This document shows, piece after piece, positions 1 to 7,925 of a stretch of DNA of 64,000 bases (the first letter of the stretch is position 1; every line of letters starts with the position of its first letter). The DNA comes from Nocardioides iriomotensis (GTDB lineage: Bacteria; Actinomycetota; Actinomycetes; Propionibacteriales; Nocardioidaceae): contig NZ_SDPU01000034.1 in NCBI RefSeq assembly GCF_004168035.1, positions 186,001 through 250,000 on the forward strand, in the 5' to 3' direction. The notes beneath the pieces are model-generated. The model worked only from the letters and a program-made list of their open reading frames with translations. It had not been told where the DNA came from and ran no database searches. Both the position numbers and the translations under genes were made by a program.

Positions 1-111
1 TGCGACCTCCGCTTCCCGATCTCGACGGTGCTTTTACGGTGGCCCCGTGTGCTCCACCACGCTAGTCACATTTCGAACTCGTGGGTAGGAGGCTGCGAGG
101 ATGGTCCCGCC

Positions 112-876
112 ATGAAGACAGAACTCGACCGGTTGGGCGCTCCCGCAAGCCTGCTGATGATGGGCTGGCTGAGCGTCGTGCTCGGGCTCGACCGCGCCGG
201 CGGCGACGGCACGCTGTGGCTGCAGCGTGGCCTCGGCGTGCTGACCTGGGTCGTGCTGCTGGTCGCGCTGCGCCGGGTCTCACCGATGGTGCGCGCGCAG
301 ACCGCGGTCGTCGTCGCGTTCGCGACGCTCGTGGAGTACACCTTCAGCGCCGGGCTCGAGGTCTACACCTACCGCTTCGACAACGTGCCGGCGTACGTCC
401 CACCGGGGCACGGGCTGGTCTACCTCTCGGCGTTCGCGCTGGGGCACGCCGCGTTCGTGCAGCGACGGCTACGAGCGGCCGAGCTGCTCGTGCTCGTCGT
501 CGGTGGCGGGTGGGCGGCGTACGGGCTGTTCCTGGCCGACCGCCCCGACGCGCTCGGGGCGTTCTGGTTCGTGTGCCTGGCCGGGTTCCTGGCGTGGGGC
601 CCGTCCAAGCAGGTGTACGTCGGCGCGTTCGTCGTCGTGAGCTGGCTGGAGCTGCTAGGCACGCACCTCGGCACCTGGGCGTGGGGCACCCACGACTTCA
701 CCGGCTGGGTCACGATCGGCAACCCGCCGTCGGGTGCGGCCGGAGGCTACGGCTGGTTCGACCTGGCCGGCCTGCTGCTCGCGCCGTACATCCTCCGCGC
801 GACCGGACGGCTCACTCGTCCTCGTCCAGCTCCGGGATCGGCTCGTCCTGAGCCGGAGGACGCCGCCGCGCACTGA
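112..876 (+). CDS. Polytopic membrane protein of unknown function (254 aa)
   Basis: I do not recognise the family. The protein is rich in hydrophobic segments (about seven likely membrane spans between residues 15 and 240) with short polar loops. One loop has the striking sequence YRFDNVPAYVPPGHGLVY near residue 90, which suggests a conserved site near the membrane face. The ATG at 112 is preferred because GAGG-type ribosome-binding sequence lies just before it; an upstream in-frame start at 28 adds residues unlike a membrane-protein N-terminus. The last 65 bases overlap the 3' end of the convergent hisN gene. The C-terminal tail is Pro/Glu-rich and probably cytoplasmic. Confidence 0.75.
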   Translation: MKTELDRLGAPASLLMMGWLSVVLGLDRAGGDGTLWLQRGLGVLTWVVLLVALRRVSPMVRAQTAVVVAFATLVEYTFSAGLEVYTYRFDNVPAYVPPGHGLVYLSAFALGHAAFVQRRLRAAELLVLVVGGGWAAYGLFLADRPDALGAFWFVCLAGFLAWGPSKQVYVGAFVVVSWLELLGTHLGTWAWGTHDFTGWVTIGNPPSGAAGGYGWFDLAGLLLAPYILRATGRLTRPRPAPGSARPEPEDAAAH

Positions 877-1717
877 GGTCGTGCACCGAGCCGCCCCGGT
901 GGCCGGGCTCGGCGGGCTCGTCGTCGCCGGAGACCGACCCGAGGTAGGACAGCGCGGCGTCGTGGAGACGGCCGTTGCTGGCCAGCGCGTTGCCGCCGGT
1001 CGGTCCGGGCGTGCCGGCGAGCGACGTGAACTGGCCGCCGGCCTCGCGCACGATCACGTCGAGCGCGGCCATGTCGTAGAGCTCGAGGTCCGGCTCGGCG
1101 GCCAGGTCGACGGCGCCCTCGGCGACGAGCATGTAGGACCAGAAGTCGCCGTACGCCCGGGTGCGCCAGGTGCGGCGCGACAGCGCCATGAAGTCGTCGA
1201 GCCGGCCAGCCTCCTCCCACCCTCTGAACGAGGAGAAGGAGAGCGATGCGTCCTCCAGTGAGGCGACGTCGGAGACCCGGCACGTCGACGCGTTGAGCAG
1301 CGAGCGGCCGGTCCAGGCGCCGCCGTCCTTGGACGCCCACCAGCGGCGGTTGAGCTGCGGCGCGGACACGCAACCGACGACGACCTCGTCGTCGACCATC
1401 AGCGCGATGAGGGTGGCCCACACGGGGACGCCGCGGACGAAGTTCTTGGTGCCGTCGATCGGGTCGACCACCCAGCGGCGCTGGCTGTAGCCGGTCGAGC
1501 CCTGCTCCTCACCGATCACCGCGTCGCGCGGGCGAGCACGGGAGAGGGTGCGGCGGATGCCCTCCTCGACGGACTTGTCCGCGTCGGTCACCGGCGTCAG
1601 GTCGGGCTTGTTCATCACGTGCAGGTCCTGGGCCTTGAACCGGCTCGTGGTCAGCGAGTCGGCGTCGTCCGCCAGGACGTGCGCAAGCCGCAAGTCGTCG
1701 GTGTAGTTGGGGGGCAT
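812..1717 (-). CDS. hisN: Histidinol-phosphatase, inositol monophosphatase family (HisN, 301 aa)
   Basis: This is predicted to dephosphorylate histidinol phosphate in histidine biosynthesis. The fold belongs to the Mg-dependent inositol monophosphatase family: the metal-binding motifs GEE (in VIGEEQGS) and DPIDGTKNF are both present, with the third metal aspartate in the ELYDMAALDVIV segment. Family members can be hard to separate from inositol phosphatases by sequence alone. The call to HisN rests on similarity of overall pattern and on its place beside rsgA-aroA and sigR-rsrA, where actinobacterial hisN usually sits. The ATG at 1717 follows a TAGCCT -10 by 7 bases with no Shine-Dalgarno. 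The acidic C-terminal tail overlaps the convergent membrane-protein gene. Confidence 0.85.
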   Translation of the reverse strand: MPPNYTDDLRLAHVLADDADSLTTSRFKAQDLHVMNKPDLTPVTDADKSVEEGIRRTLSRARPRDAVIGEEQGSTGYSQRRWVVDPIDGTKNFVRGVPVWATLIALMVDDEVVVGCVSAPQLNRRWWASKDGGAWTGRSLLNASTCRVSDVASLEDASLSFSSFRGWEEAGRLDDFMALSRRTWRTRAYGDFWSYMLVAEGAVDLAAEPDLELYDMAALDVIVREAGGQFTSLAGTPGPTGGNALASNGRLHDAALSYLGSVSGDDEPAEPGHRGGSVHDLSARRRPPAQDEPIPELDEDE

Positions 1718-1724
1718 GAGGGTC

Positions 1725-1730
1725 AGGCTA
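1725..1730 (-). promoter_or_regulatory. -10 element of a leaderless hisN transcript
   Basis: On the minus strand the sequence TAGCCT is followed by 7 bases and the hisN ATG at 1717. There is no ribosome-binding sequence, so the mRNA probably starts at or next to the start codon. Confidence 0.6.
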
Positions 1731-1825
1731 GGGCACCCGCCGTGCTCGGCCGCTGCGCCGTCGCCGGAACCTGTGAAGACCTGAAGATTCCCGGGTCGGA
1801 ACGGACTGCCGCGTCTCGCGCTGGC

Positions 1826-1831
1826 TAGCGT
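1826..1831 (+). promoter_or_regulatory. -10 element of a leaderless DUF2231 transcript
   Basis: TAGCGT lies 6 bases before the ATG at 1838, with no Shine-Dalgarno. It faces away from the hisN promoter, so the 120-base gap between the two genes is a divergent promoter region. Confidence 0.55.
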
Positions 1832-1837
1832 GACCGC

Positions 1838-2308
1838 ATGGAGATCGCCGGCCTGCCCGCGCACCCGCTGATCGTGCACGCCGCGGTCGTGTTCACGCCG
1901 TTGGCCGCCCTGCTGGTGATCGTCTTCGCGGTGCTGCCGAGGTACCGGTGGCTGACCCGCTGGCCGACGGCCGCGGCGGTGGTGGCGGCACTGCTCGCGG
2001 TGTGGGCGGCGCGCCTCAGCGGGCGGGCGATGCTCGAGGCCAACCCGGCGCTGGCCCAGCTCGTCGTCACGCACCAGGCGCGCGCCAACCTGCTGTCGCT
2101 GCTGATCATCGGGTTTGCCGTGCTGGCGCTGCTGGGCACCTGGTTGCTGCCCGGCCCGACGGCGCTCGCGAGCGGCCGGGGCGCAGTGACGTCGCGGACT
2201 GCCGTGCTCGACAAGGTGCTGCCGGCCGTGCTCGTCGTCGCGGCGCTGGTCGTGCTGGTGCAGGTCGTGCTCACCGGCGACGCCGGGTCGCGCGCGGTCT
2301 GGGGCTGA
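1838..2308 (+). CDS. DUF2231 family membrane protein (156 aa)
   Basis: A small inner-membrane protein of the DUF2231 family. The family signature HPLIVHAAVVF is at residues 9-19, at the start of the first of four membrane spans. The second conserved part (TGDAGSRAVWG at the C-terminus) is also typical. Members are often linked with haem or redox proteins, but no function is established that can be assigned here. It sits between hisN and rsgA on the opposite strand and breaks what is otherwise a minus-strand run. The stop is only 11 bases from the end of the convergent rsgA. Confidence 0.8.
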   Translation: MEIAGLPAHPLIVHAAVVFTPLAALLVIVFAVLPRYRWLTRWPTAAAVVAALLAVWAARLSGRAMLEANPALAQLVVTHQARANLLSLLIIGFAVLALLGTWLLPGPTALASGRGAVTSRTAVLDKVLPAVLVVAALVVLVQVVLTGDAGSRAVWG

Positions 2309-2319
2309 CGCCCCCGCGG

Positions 2320-3333
2320 TCAGTCGCCCTCGGCGCGCTCGCGGCTGGCGAGCAGCCGCCGGAACGACTCCACGCGCTCGGCCTCCGTGCGGCCGTCCTC
2401 GATCGCCTCGTCGAGCCCGCACTCCGGCTCGGTCTCCCCGTGCGTGCAGCCGCGCGGGCAGGCGTCCGTGAGCTCCTCGAGGTCAGGGAACGCCTTGATC
2501 AGGTTCGCCGGCTGGACGTGCGCCAGCCCGAACGACCGGATGCCGGGGGTGTCCACGATCCAGCCGGTCGCGCCGTCGTGCTCGGGCAGCTCGAGCATCA
2601 CCGCGGACGTGGAGGTGTGCCGGCCGCGGCCGGTGACGGCGTTGACCTTGCCGATGGCCCGGTCGGCGCCAGGCACCAGACCGTTCACCAGGGTGGACTT
2701 GCCGACCCCGCTGTGGCCGACGAGCACGCTCATCCGGCCGGTCAGCCGGTCGCGCACCTCGGAGAGGTCGCCGTCGCGCTGTGAGACGACGGCGTCGACC
2801 CCGAGCGGTCGGTAGGCCGCGAGCAGCCCGGCCGGGTCGGCGAGGTCGGACTTCGTGAGGCAGAGCAGCGGCTCCATGCCGGCGTCGTACGCCGCCACGA
2901 GGGCGCGGTCGATCAGCCGGCGGCGCGGCTCGGGGTCGGCGAGCGCGGTGACCACGACGAGCTGGTCGGCGTTGGCGACGATGACGCGTTCGACGGGGTC
3001 GTCGTCGTCGGCGGTACGGCGGAGCACGGTGGCGCGCTCCTCGACCTCGACGATGCGCGCCAGGGTGCCCTCGTCGCCGGAGACGTCGCCGACGAGGCGG
3101 ACCCGGTCACCGACGACGACGCCCTTGCGGCCGAGCGGGCGGGCCTTCATGGCGAGGACCGTGCGGCCGTTGACGAGCGTGGTCAGCCGGCCGCGGTCGA
3201 CGGTGACGACGACGCCGTCGACGGCGTCGTCGTAGGTGGGCCGGTCCTTGGTGCGCGGCCGGGTGTGGCGGCGGGGTCGGTCGTAGCGCTCGTGGTCGTA
3301 CTCGGCGTACTGCTCGTAGCCGCCCTTCGGCAC
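2320..3333 (-). CDS. rsgA: Small ribosomal subunit biogenesis GTPase RsgA (337 aa)
   Basis: RsgA is a circularly permuted GTPase that helps late 30S subunit maturation. An N-terminal OB-fold (about residues 25-95) is followed by the GTPase core in permuted order: G4 TKSD, then G1 GHSGVGKST, then G3 DTPG. A C-terminal zinc cluster follows, with Cys and His in ACPRGCTHGETEPEC. The start is the GTG at 3333, whose first base is also the last base of the aroA TAG stop on this strand (TAGTG). Translation is therefore probably coupled to aroA. Length and motif order are complete. Confidence 0.93.
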   Translation of the reverse strand: MPKGGYEQYAEYDHERYDRPRRHTRPRTKDRPTYDDAVDGVVVTVDRGRLTTLVNGRTVLAMKARPLGRKGVVVGDRVRLVGDVSGDEGTLARIVEVEERATVLRRTADDDDPVERVIVANADQLVVVTALADPEPRRRLIDRALVAAYDAGMEPLLCLTKSDLADPAGLLAAYRPLGVDAVVSQRDGDLSEVRDRLTGRMSVLVGHSGVGKSTLVNGLVPGADRAIGKVNAVTGRGRHTSTSAVMLELPEHDGATGWIVDTPGIRSFGLAHVQPANLIKAFPDLEELTDACPRGCTHGETEPECGLDEAIEDGRTEAERVESFRRLLASRERAEGD

Positions 3334-4607
3334 TAGAGGAGCCTCGACCAGGCGTCGGCGAAGCCGGGGAAGGTCTTCGCGGTGGTCTCGACGTTCTCGA
3401 CCTTGACCCCGCGGACGACCAGGCCCAGCACGACAGCGGCGTGCGCCATCCGGTGGTCGGCGTAGGTGTGGAACGTGCCGCCGTCGAGGTGCGCCGGCCG
3501 GATGGTCAGGCCGTCGTCGGTCTCGACCACGTGGCCGCCGAGGGAGTTGAGCTCGGTGGCCAGGGCGGCGAGGCGGTCGGTCTCGTGGCCGCGGATGTGG
3601 GCGATGCCGCGCAGGTGGCTGGGCGAGGAGGCCAGGGCGCACAGCGCCGCGACCACGGGGGTCAGCTCGCCGACGTCGTGCAGGTCGTAGTCGAGACCGC
3701 TGATCGTCCCGGTGCCGCGCACGGTCAGGCCGTCGTCGCCGAGGCTGACGTCGGCGCCCATGAGCGACAGGATCTCGCGGAGCGCGTTGCCGGCCTGCGT
3801 GGTGTGGGCCGGCCAGTCGCGCACCGTCACCCGGCCCCCGGTCGCGAGCGCGCTGGCCAGGAACGGGGCGGCGTTGGACAGGTCGGGCTCGACGACGACG
3901 TCGGTCGCGCGCACCGGGCCCGGCGCGACCCGCCAGTGGTTCGCATCCGAGTCGTCGACGTCCACGCCACGCTGCCGGAGCTGGTCGACCGTCATCTCGA
4001 TGTGGGGGAGCGAGGGCACGGGCTTGCCGTCGTGGCGAACGTCGACCCCCTGCTCGTAGCGCGCGCCCGCCAGCAGCAGCGCCGAGATGAACTGGCTGGA
4101 CGCCGACGCGTCGATCGTGACCTCGCCGCCGCGGACCGAGCCGGTGCCGAGCACCGTGAACGGCAGCGTGCCGCGGTCCTCGTCGTCGATCTCGACGCCG
4201 AGGCCGCGCAGGCCGCGGAGCACCTCGTGCATCGGCCGGCTGCGGGCGTGCGGGTCACCGTCGAAGATGACCGGGCCGTCGGCCAGCGCCGCCACCGGCG
4301 GGACGAACCGCATCACCGTGCCGGCCAGGCCGCAGTCGATGGTGGTGCGGCCGGTCCAGGCGCCGGGGGAGACCTTCCAGTCGTCGCCGGTCGTGTCGAC
4401 CTCGGCGCCCAGCGCGGTGAGCGCCGCGGCCATCAGCTCGGTGTCGCGCGAGCGGAGCGCTCGCCGTACCACGCCGGGGCCGTCGGCCACGGCCGCCAGC
4501 ACCAGGGCGCGGTTGGTCAGCGACTTGGAGCCCGGCAGCGACACCGTGGTGTCGACGGGGCTCGCCGCGTGCGGCGCCGGCCAGAGGGCGTGGTGTGCGT
4601 CGTTCAT
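3333..4607 (-). CDS. aroA: 3-phosphoshikimate 1-carboxyvinyltransferase (EPSP synthase)
   Basis: This enzyme transfers enolpyruvate from PEP to shikimate 3-phosphate in the chorismate pathway. The N-terminal signature [16 protein letters not shown] (substrate lysine, Ser-Asn-Arg group) is near residue 25, and the GLAGTVMRF segment matches the family GNAGT motif with the class I-like Gly region. The C-terminal [10 protein letters not shown] motif is also present. An in-frame GTG at 4613 exists, but the ATG at 4607 is preferred because a TACCCT -10 lies exactly 7 bases before it, as for other leaderless genes here. It forms an operon with rsgA, which overlaps its stop codon by one base. Confidence 0.93.
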   Translation of the reverse strand: MNDAHHALWPAPHAASPVDTTVSLPGSKSLTNRALVLAAVADGPGVVRRALRSRDTELMAAALTALGAEVDTTGDDWKVSPGAWTGRTTIDCGLAGTVMRFVPPVAALADGPVIFDGDPHARSRPMHEVLRGLRGLGVEIDDEDRGTLPFTVLGTGSVRGGEVTIDASASSQFISALLLAGARYEQGVDVRHDGKPVPSLPHIEMTVDQLRQRGVDVDDSDANHWRVAPGPVRATDVVVEPDLSNAAPFLASALATGGRVTVRDWPAHTTQAGNALREILSLMGADVSLGDDGLTVRGTGTISGLDYDLHDVGELTPVVAALCALASSPSHLRGIAHIRGHETDRLAALATELNSLGGHVVETDDGLTIRPAHLDGGTFHTYADHRMAHAAVVLGLVVRGVKVENVETTAKTFPGFADAWSRLL

Positions 4608-4614
4608 CGCCACG

Positions 4615-4620
4615 AGGGTA
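4615..4620 (-). promoter_or_regulatory. -10 element of a leaderless aroA transcript
   Basis: TACCCT on the minus strand is followed by 7 bases and the ATG at 4607. This spacing decides the start codon in favour of 4607 over the GTG at 4613. Confidence 0.5.
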
Positions 4621-4650
4621 TGCCTGCCGGTCCCGCGTGGTCGCCGCGGC

Positions 4651-5187
4651 TCAGGACGTGACCGACTTGGCGGCCAGCCTGGCCTGCTGCTTCGCCTCGC
4701 GGCGCAGGTGCTTGGCCTCGCGCTTGACGTCGGTGACGGCCCGCTTGGCCCGCCACGCGACCCCGGGCTTGCCCTCGGTGTCCACCGCGGCGATGAGGAG
4801 GCCGCCGAGCATGGAGACGTTCTTGGTGAAGTGCAGCTTCTGCTGGGTGCGCGTGGTCGGGTCGGACTCCTCCCAGAACCGGTGCCCGGCCGCGGTCGTC
4901 GGCACCAGCGAAGCCGCGAGCACCATCGCGCTCAGCCGCGGCGCGCGTCCCGTGGCGAGGGCGAGGCCGGCGCCGATCTGGGCGGCCGCGTTGAGCTGGA
5001 CCACCTTCTTGGCGTCCCGCGTCACGGGCACGTCGTCGGGCGTCGCCTGGTCGGCGGTGTGAGTGAGCCGGTCGATGACGGGCCTGGCCTTCGCGGCGAG
5101 CGCGTCGGCGTTCTTGAGGGCGTTGACACCCCCCAGGACGAACATCGACGCGAGCATCGGACGGGCGACGAGGCGAACCGGAGTCAT
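4651..5187 (-). CDS. DoxX family membrane protein (178 aa)
   Basis: A DoxX-type membrane protein with about four hydrophobic helices. The N-terminal [17 protein letters not shown] segment and the [23 protein letters not shown] segment match the family pattern (conserved Arg, Gly and an amphipathic second helix). The C-terminus is an unusually long, basic Lys/Arg/Ala helix (about residues 140-178) expected in the cytoplasm. DoxX relatives are linked to thiol and oxidative stress complexes, but the exact role is unknown. An AAGGTG ribosome-binding sequence precedes the ATG at 5187. DoxX next to aroA and sigR is a conserved actinobacterial arrangement. Confidence 0.82.
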   Translation of the reverse strand: MTPVRLVARPMLASMFVLGGVNALKNADALAAKARPVIDRLTHTADQATPDDVPVTRDAKKVVQLNAAAQIGAGLALATGRAPRLSAMVLAASLVPTTAAGHRFWEESDPTTRTQQKLHFTKNVSMLGGLLIAAVDTEGKPGVAWRAKRAVTDVKREAKHLRREAKQQARLAAKSVTS

Positions 5188-5236
5188 GGCACCTTCATAC
5201 CCGATCGGCGGCCGGACACGCCGGGCCGGTCGAGCG

Positions 5237-7621
5237 TCAGGGCACGACGCCGATGGGGGCGCTGATCTCGTCGGAGCCGATGCGCACGACGAGCGGGCCG
5301 CGACCGGCAGGCAGCACTGCGTCGAAGGTGCCGGAGAACGAGGTCGCGCCTGGGGCGACCGGGCACGTCATGACCGTGGAAGAGGTGAGCACGCACCCGG
5401 GCACCGGGCTCTCGAACTTCTGCTGGTTCTCCGGCAGGACGAGCTCGATCGAGGTCGTGCCGCGGGGGACGCTCACCGTGAAGTCGACGTTGTGCAGGTT
5501 GCCGCTGCGCAGCGTGGCCCTCGGCCCCGACACCCAGGCGAGCTCGACCGGGACGGGCTGCAGGGTGGTGCCGACGGAGTTGTCGCCCGGCGCGAGCTCG
5601 TCGTACTCCGCCGGAGCCGTCACCGTCAGCGTGAACGGCGTCTCGACGTCCGTCGCCGCGCCGAGCACGAGATCGACGATCTGGCCCTCGTCTGGGTCCG
5701 GGCAGCGCAGCGCGCCGCCCTCGATCGCGCACCCGCTGGCGCTCTCGATCGTGGCGCCGGTCGCGCCCAGGTCGACGTAGTCGAGACCGTCGACGCCGCG
5801 CAGCGTGGTGCTCACGACGTACATGCCGTCGGTTCCCGGCAACGGGTTCGCCGGCGTGAGCGGGGTCAGGGAGACGTTCGTGACGCCGTCGTGGTTGAAC
5901 GTCGCGAACACCGGGTCCACGCCGTCCGCCGACAGCGTGAGCGTCACGACGGTGTCGCCCTGGTTGAGGGGGACGGACAGCGGCAGGTCGTAGCTCGTGG
6001 TCGTGCCGGTCGGGCACAGCACGGACGTTCCGGTGGCACCGATCCACGGTGTGCAGTCGCCGAGCGTGGAGCCGAACGTGATCCCACCCAGTGGGGTGAG
6101 GTCGACCCGCACCGTGCTCGGGAGGGTGCCGCCACCGGCGAGGCTGAACGACACGGAGCCGTTGTTGTAGCTGGGCGCCGCGGCGAACGCCACGGTCGGC
6201 GGCGGCGTGACCACGGGCGGCGTGACCACGGGCGGCGTGACCACGGGCGGCGTGACCACGGGCGGCGTGACCACGGGCGGCGTGACCACGGGCGGTGTCA
6301 CCGGCGGCGTCGTCGGAACCGGCTCGGCTGCCGGGGTCGGCTCGCCGGTCGGAGCCGGCTCGTCCGTCGGGGTCGGCTCCCCGGTGGGGGTCGGCTCCTC
6401 GGTCGGGCTGGGCTCGTCGGTCGGAGTCGGCTCGTCGGTGGGAGTCGGGTCGGTGGTCGGGGTGGGCTCCTCGGTCGGGACCGTCGTGGTCGGGTCGGCA
6501 CCCGGGAGCTCGACCGGCACGAGGTAGGGGGAGTCCGTCTCGGTCTCGGGGACGTCCGACGCGGTGGCTGCTTCCTCGGTTTTCCGCTCGTCCTGCGGCT
6601 GCGGGAGCTGGGAGGTCGCCTCGGCGGGAGGAGCGGCCGGGACCTCGGCGGTGGCCGGGTTGTCGGCCGCCACCACCTTCTCCGGGCTGCTGGGCAGCAT
6701 CATCACGCCGACCGTCGTGGCGGCGACGACGCTGGCGGCCACGCCGCCCACGGTGGCGACCCCGGCGTTGGCGACGACCACGTCGCGCACCCGGCCGAGG
6801 GCCGCGACGAGGCCGAGACTGCCGGCTGAAGCGCCACCGGCGGCAGCGAGGTAGCCGGTGGCGGCCGCACCGAGCAGCAGGGGCGCGATGATCGCGGCGA
6901 GGTTCGAGTTGACCTCGGTCAGCTCGAGGTACATCGCCGTGCAGCGACGGCACTGGTCGACGTGCCCCTGCACCTTGGTGCTGTCGCGGTTGGAGAGCCC
7001 CTTGCGGACGTAGGCGCCGAGGTGCTCGTTGACCCAGCGGCAATCGGTGTCGGAGATGTCGTTGAGGTGCATCGTGAGGAACGCCTGGCGGAGCCCCTCG
7101 CGCGCCCGGTAGGCCAGGGCGGACACCGAGTTGGCGCTCATGCCGAGCAGCGGCGCGATGTCGGCGGGCTTGTTGCCCTCGACCTCGAGGTGCCACAGCA
7201 CGAGCTGCCAGCGCTCCGGCAGCGTGGCGAAGGCCCGCGCGGCCGCACCGCTCTCGAAGTTCGCGATCGCGGTGTCGTGGAACGGGACGCCCGGGTCGAA
7301 GGCCTCCATGTCGTCGGACGTCTGCACCTTGGCGCCGGCCCGCATCTTGTCGACGTGCAGGCGGCGTACGGCGGTGAGCAGGTAGGCGCGGAACGCCACG
7401 TCCGGGCCCCCGCCGCCCTGCAGCACGGACAGCACCTTGGCGAACGCCTCGGAGACCAGGTCGTCGGCGTCGGGCCCCCGCACGAGCTGGCGCGCGAGCC
7501 GGTTGGCGGCCTCCCGGTGCCGCGAGAACAGGTCCCCGTAGGCAGCGACGTCCCCACCGCGCACGCTCGAGATCAGCTCGGCGTCGCTGGGTGTCGCGAG
7601 TTCGCTCAGCAGGTCGGTCAT
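5237..7621 (-). CDS. ECF sigma factor fused to zinc-motif anti-sigma-like, membrane and large C-terminal domains (794 aa)
   Basis: A single chain joins modules normally found in two proteins. Residues 13-95 are a sigma-70 region 2 (DADDLVSEAFAKVL and the YLLTAVRRLHVD helix). Residues 130-185 are region 4 with a helix-turn-helix (KPADIAPLLGMSANSVSALA). Residues 194-227 carry an HxxxCxxC zinc motif (H220, C224, C227) like anti-sigma factors of the ZAS type. Hydrophobic stretches lie at 240-261 and 286-309. Then come a Glu/Pro/Thr stalk (378-440), six exact VVTPP-type repeats (441-475) and a 320-residue beta-rich C-terminal part with repeated domains similar to bacterial DUF11/Ig-like folds. One predicted span would put the C-terminus outside, two would put it inside; the domain type favours outside. 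Actinobacterial ECF groups with C-terminal membrane extensions are known, so this is a member or relative of those. A GAAGG sequence precedes the ATG at 7621. Confidence 0.85.
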   Translation of the reverse strand: MTDLLSELATPSDAELISSVRGGDVAAYGDLFSRHREAANRLARQLVRGPDADDLVSEAFAKVLSVLQGGGGPDVAFRAYLLTAVRRLHVDKMRAGAKVQTSDDMEAFDPGVPFHDTAIANFESGAAARAFATLPERWQLVLWHLEVEGNKPADIAPLLGMSANSVSALAYRAREGLRQAFLTMHLNDISDTDCRWVNEHLGAYVRKGLSNRDSTKVQGHVDQCRRCTAMYLELTEVNSNLAAIIAPLLLGAAATGYLAAAGGASAGSLGLVAALGRVRDVVVANAGVATVGGVAASVVAATTVGVMMLPSSPEKVVAADNPATAEVPAAPPAEATSQLPQPQDERKTEEAATASDVPETETDSPYLVPVELPGADPTTTVPTEEPTPTTDPTPTDEPTPTDEPSPTEEPTPTGEPTPTDEPAPTGEPTPAAEPVPTTPPVTPPVVTPPVVTPPVVTPPVVTPPVVTPPVVTPPPTVAFAAAPSYNNGSVSFSLAGGGTLPSTVRVDLTPLGGITFGSTLGDCTPWIGATGTSVLCPTGTTTSYDLPLSVPLNQGDTVVTLTLSADGVDPVFATFNHDGVTNVSLTPLTPANPLPGTDGMYVVSTTLRGVDGLDYVDLGATGATIESASGCAIEGGALRCPDPDEGQIVDLVLGAATDVETPFTLTVTAPAEYDELAPGDNSVGTTLQPVPVELAWVSGPRATLRSGNLHNVDFTVSVPRGTTSIELVLPENQQKFESPVPGCVLTSSTVMTCPVAPGATSFSGTFDAVLPAGRGPLVVRIGSDEISAPIGVVP
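6204..6293 (-). repeat. Six exact tandem copies of a 15-base unit
   Basis: The unit GGCGTGACCACGGGC (plus strand) is repeated six times without a mismatch. Read on the minus strand it encodes the PVVTP stalk repeat of the sigma-factor fusion. Perfect identity at DNA level suggests recent expansion or slippage, so copy number may differ between strains. Confidence 0.95.
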
Positions 7622-7925
7622 GTGCCTTCAGGGGTGGGACGGCCCGAGAGTGAGGTCATGACGCCGAACGGCGCGCACGACTTCGCTCACGGTAAGCGGT
7701 GGAGGAGCCTCCGCATGGCTGATCGGCCGGATTCGTGCCCGAGTTGAGCGATCCTGGCGAAGCGGACGGGGTGGTCCCGGAACCGTTACCGACCGAAATT
7801 GGTCGAAAAAACTTCTCAGAATCGCGTCATGCCGTCCGACCTCGCCCGTTCCATCGCCGAAGGAAGCGTCGGGGCGAGCGCTGGTGGGAGCGCTTCGGGG
7901 ACACGGAGACGGAGGTGGGCAGCTG
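7622..7925. other. 304-base divergent intergenic region
   Basis: This lies between the sigma fusion (minus) and the GGDEF-like gene (plus). It holds an ECF-type promoter-like pair at 7779-7804, an A-rich patch near 7795-7812 that stands out in this GC-rich DNA, and a small GGAGG/CCTCC hairpin near 7701-7712. A 63-codon open frame from a GTG at 7735 ends in a TGATG overlap with the next gene, but its arginine-rich sequence has no recognisable family and I do not call it a gene. Confidence 0.6.
7779..7804 (+). promoter_or_regulatory. ECF-type promoter-like sequence GGAACC-N16-GGTC
   Basis: GGAACC at 7779-7784 and GGTC at 7801-7804 are separated by 16 bases. ECF sigma factors commonly use a GGAAC -35 and a short GTC-containing -10 at about this spacing. 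It points toward the GGDEF-like gene. That the fused sigma factor next door uses it is inference. Confidence 0.45.

Noticed and set aside
1770-1797. SigR-like GGGAAT...GTT on the minus strand ahead of hisN
   Set aside because: The spacing is 16 bases rather than 18, and a better leaderless -10 stands 7 bases before the hisN start.
6204-6293. Tandem 15-base repeat considered as a CRISPR array
   Set aside because: The units are directly adjacent with no spacers and encode the VVTPP stalk of the sigma fusion.
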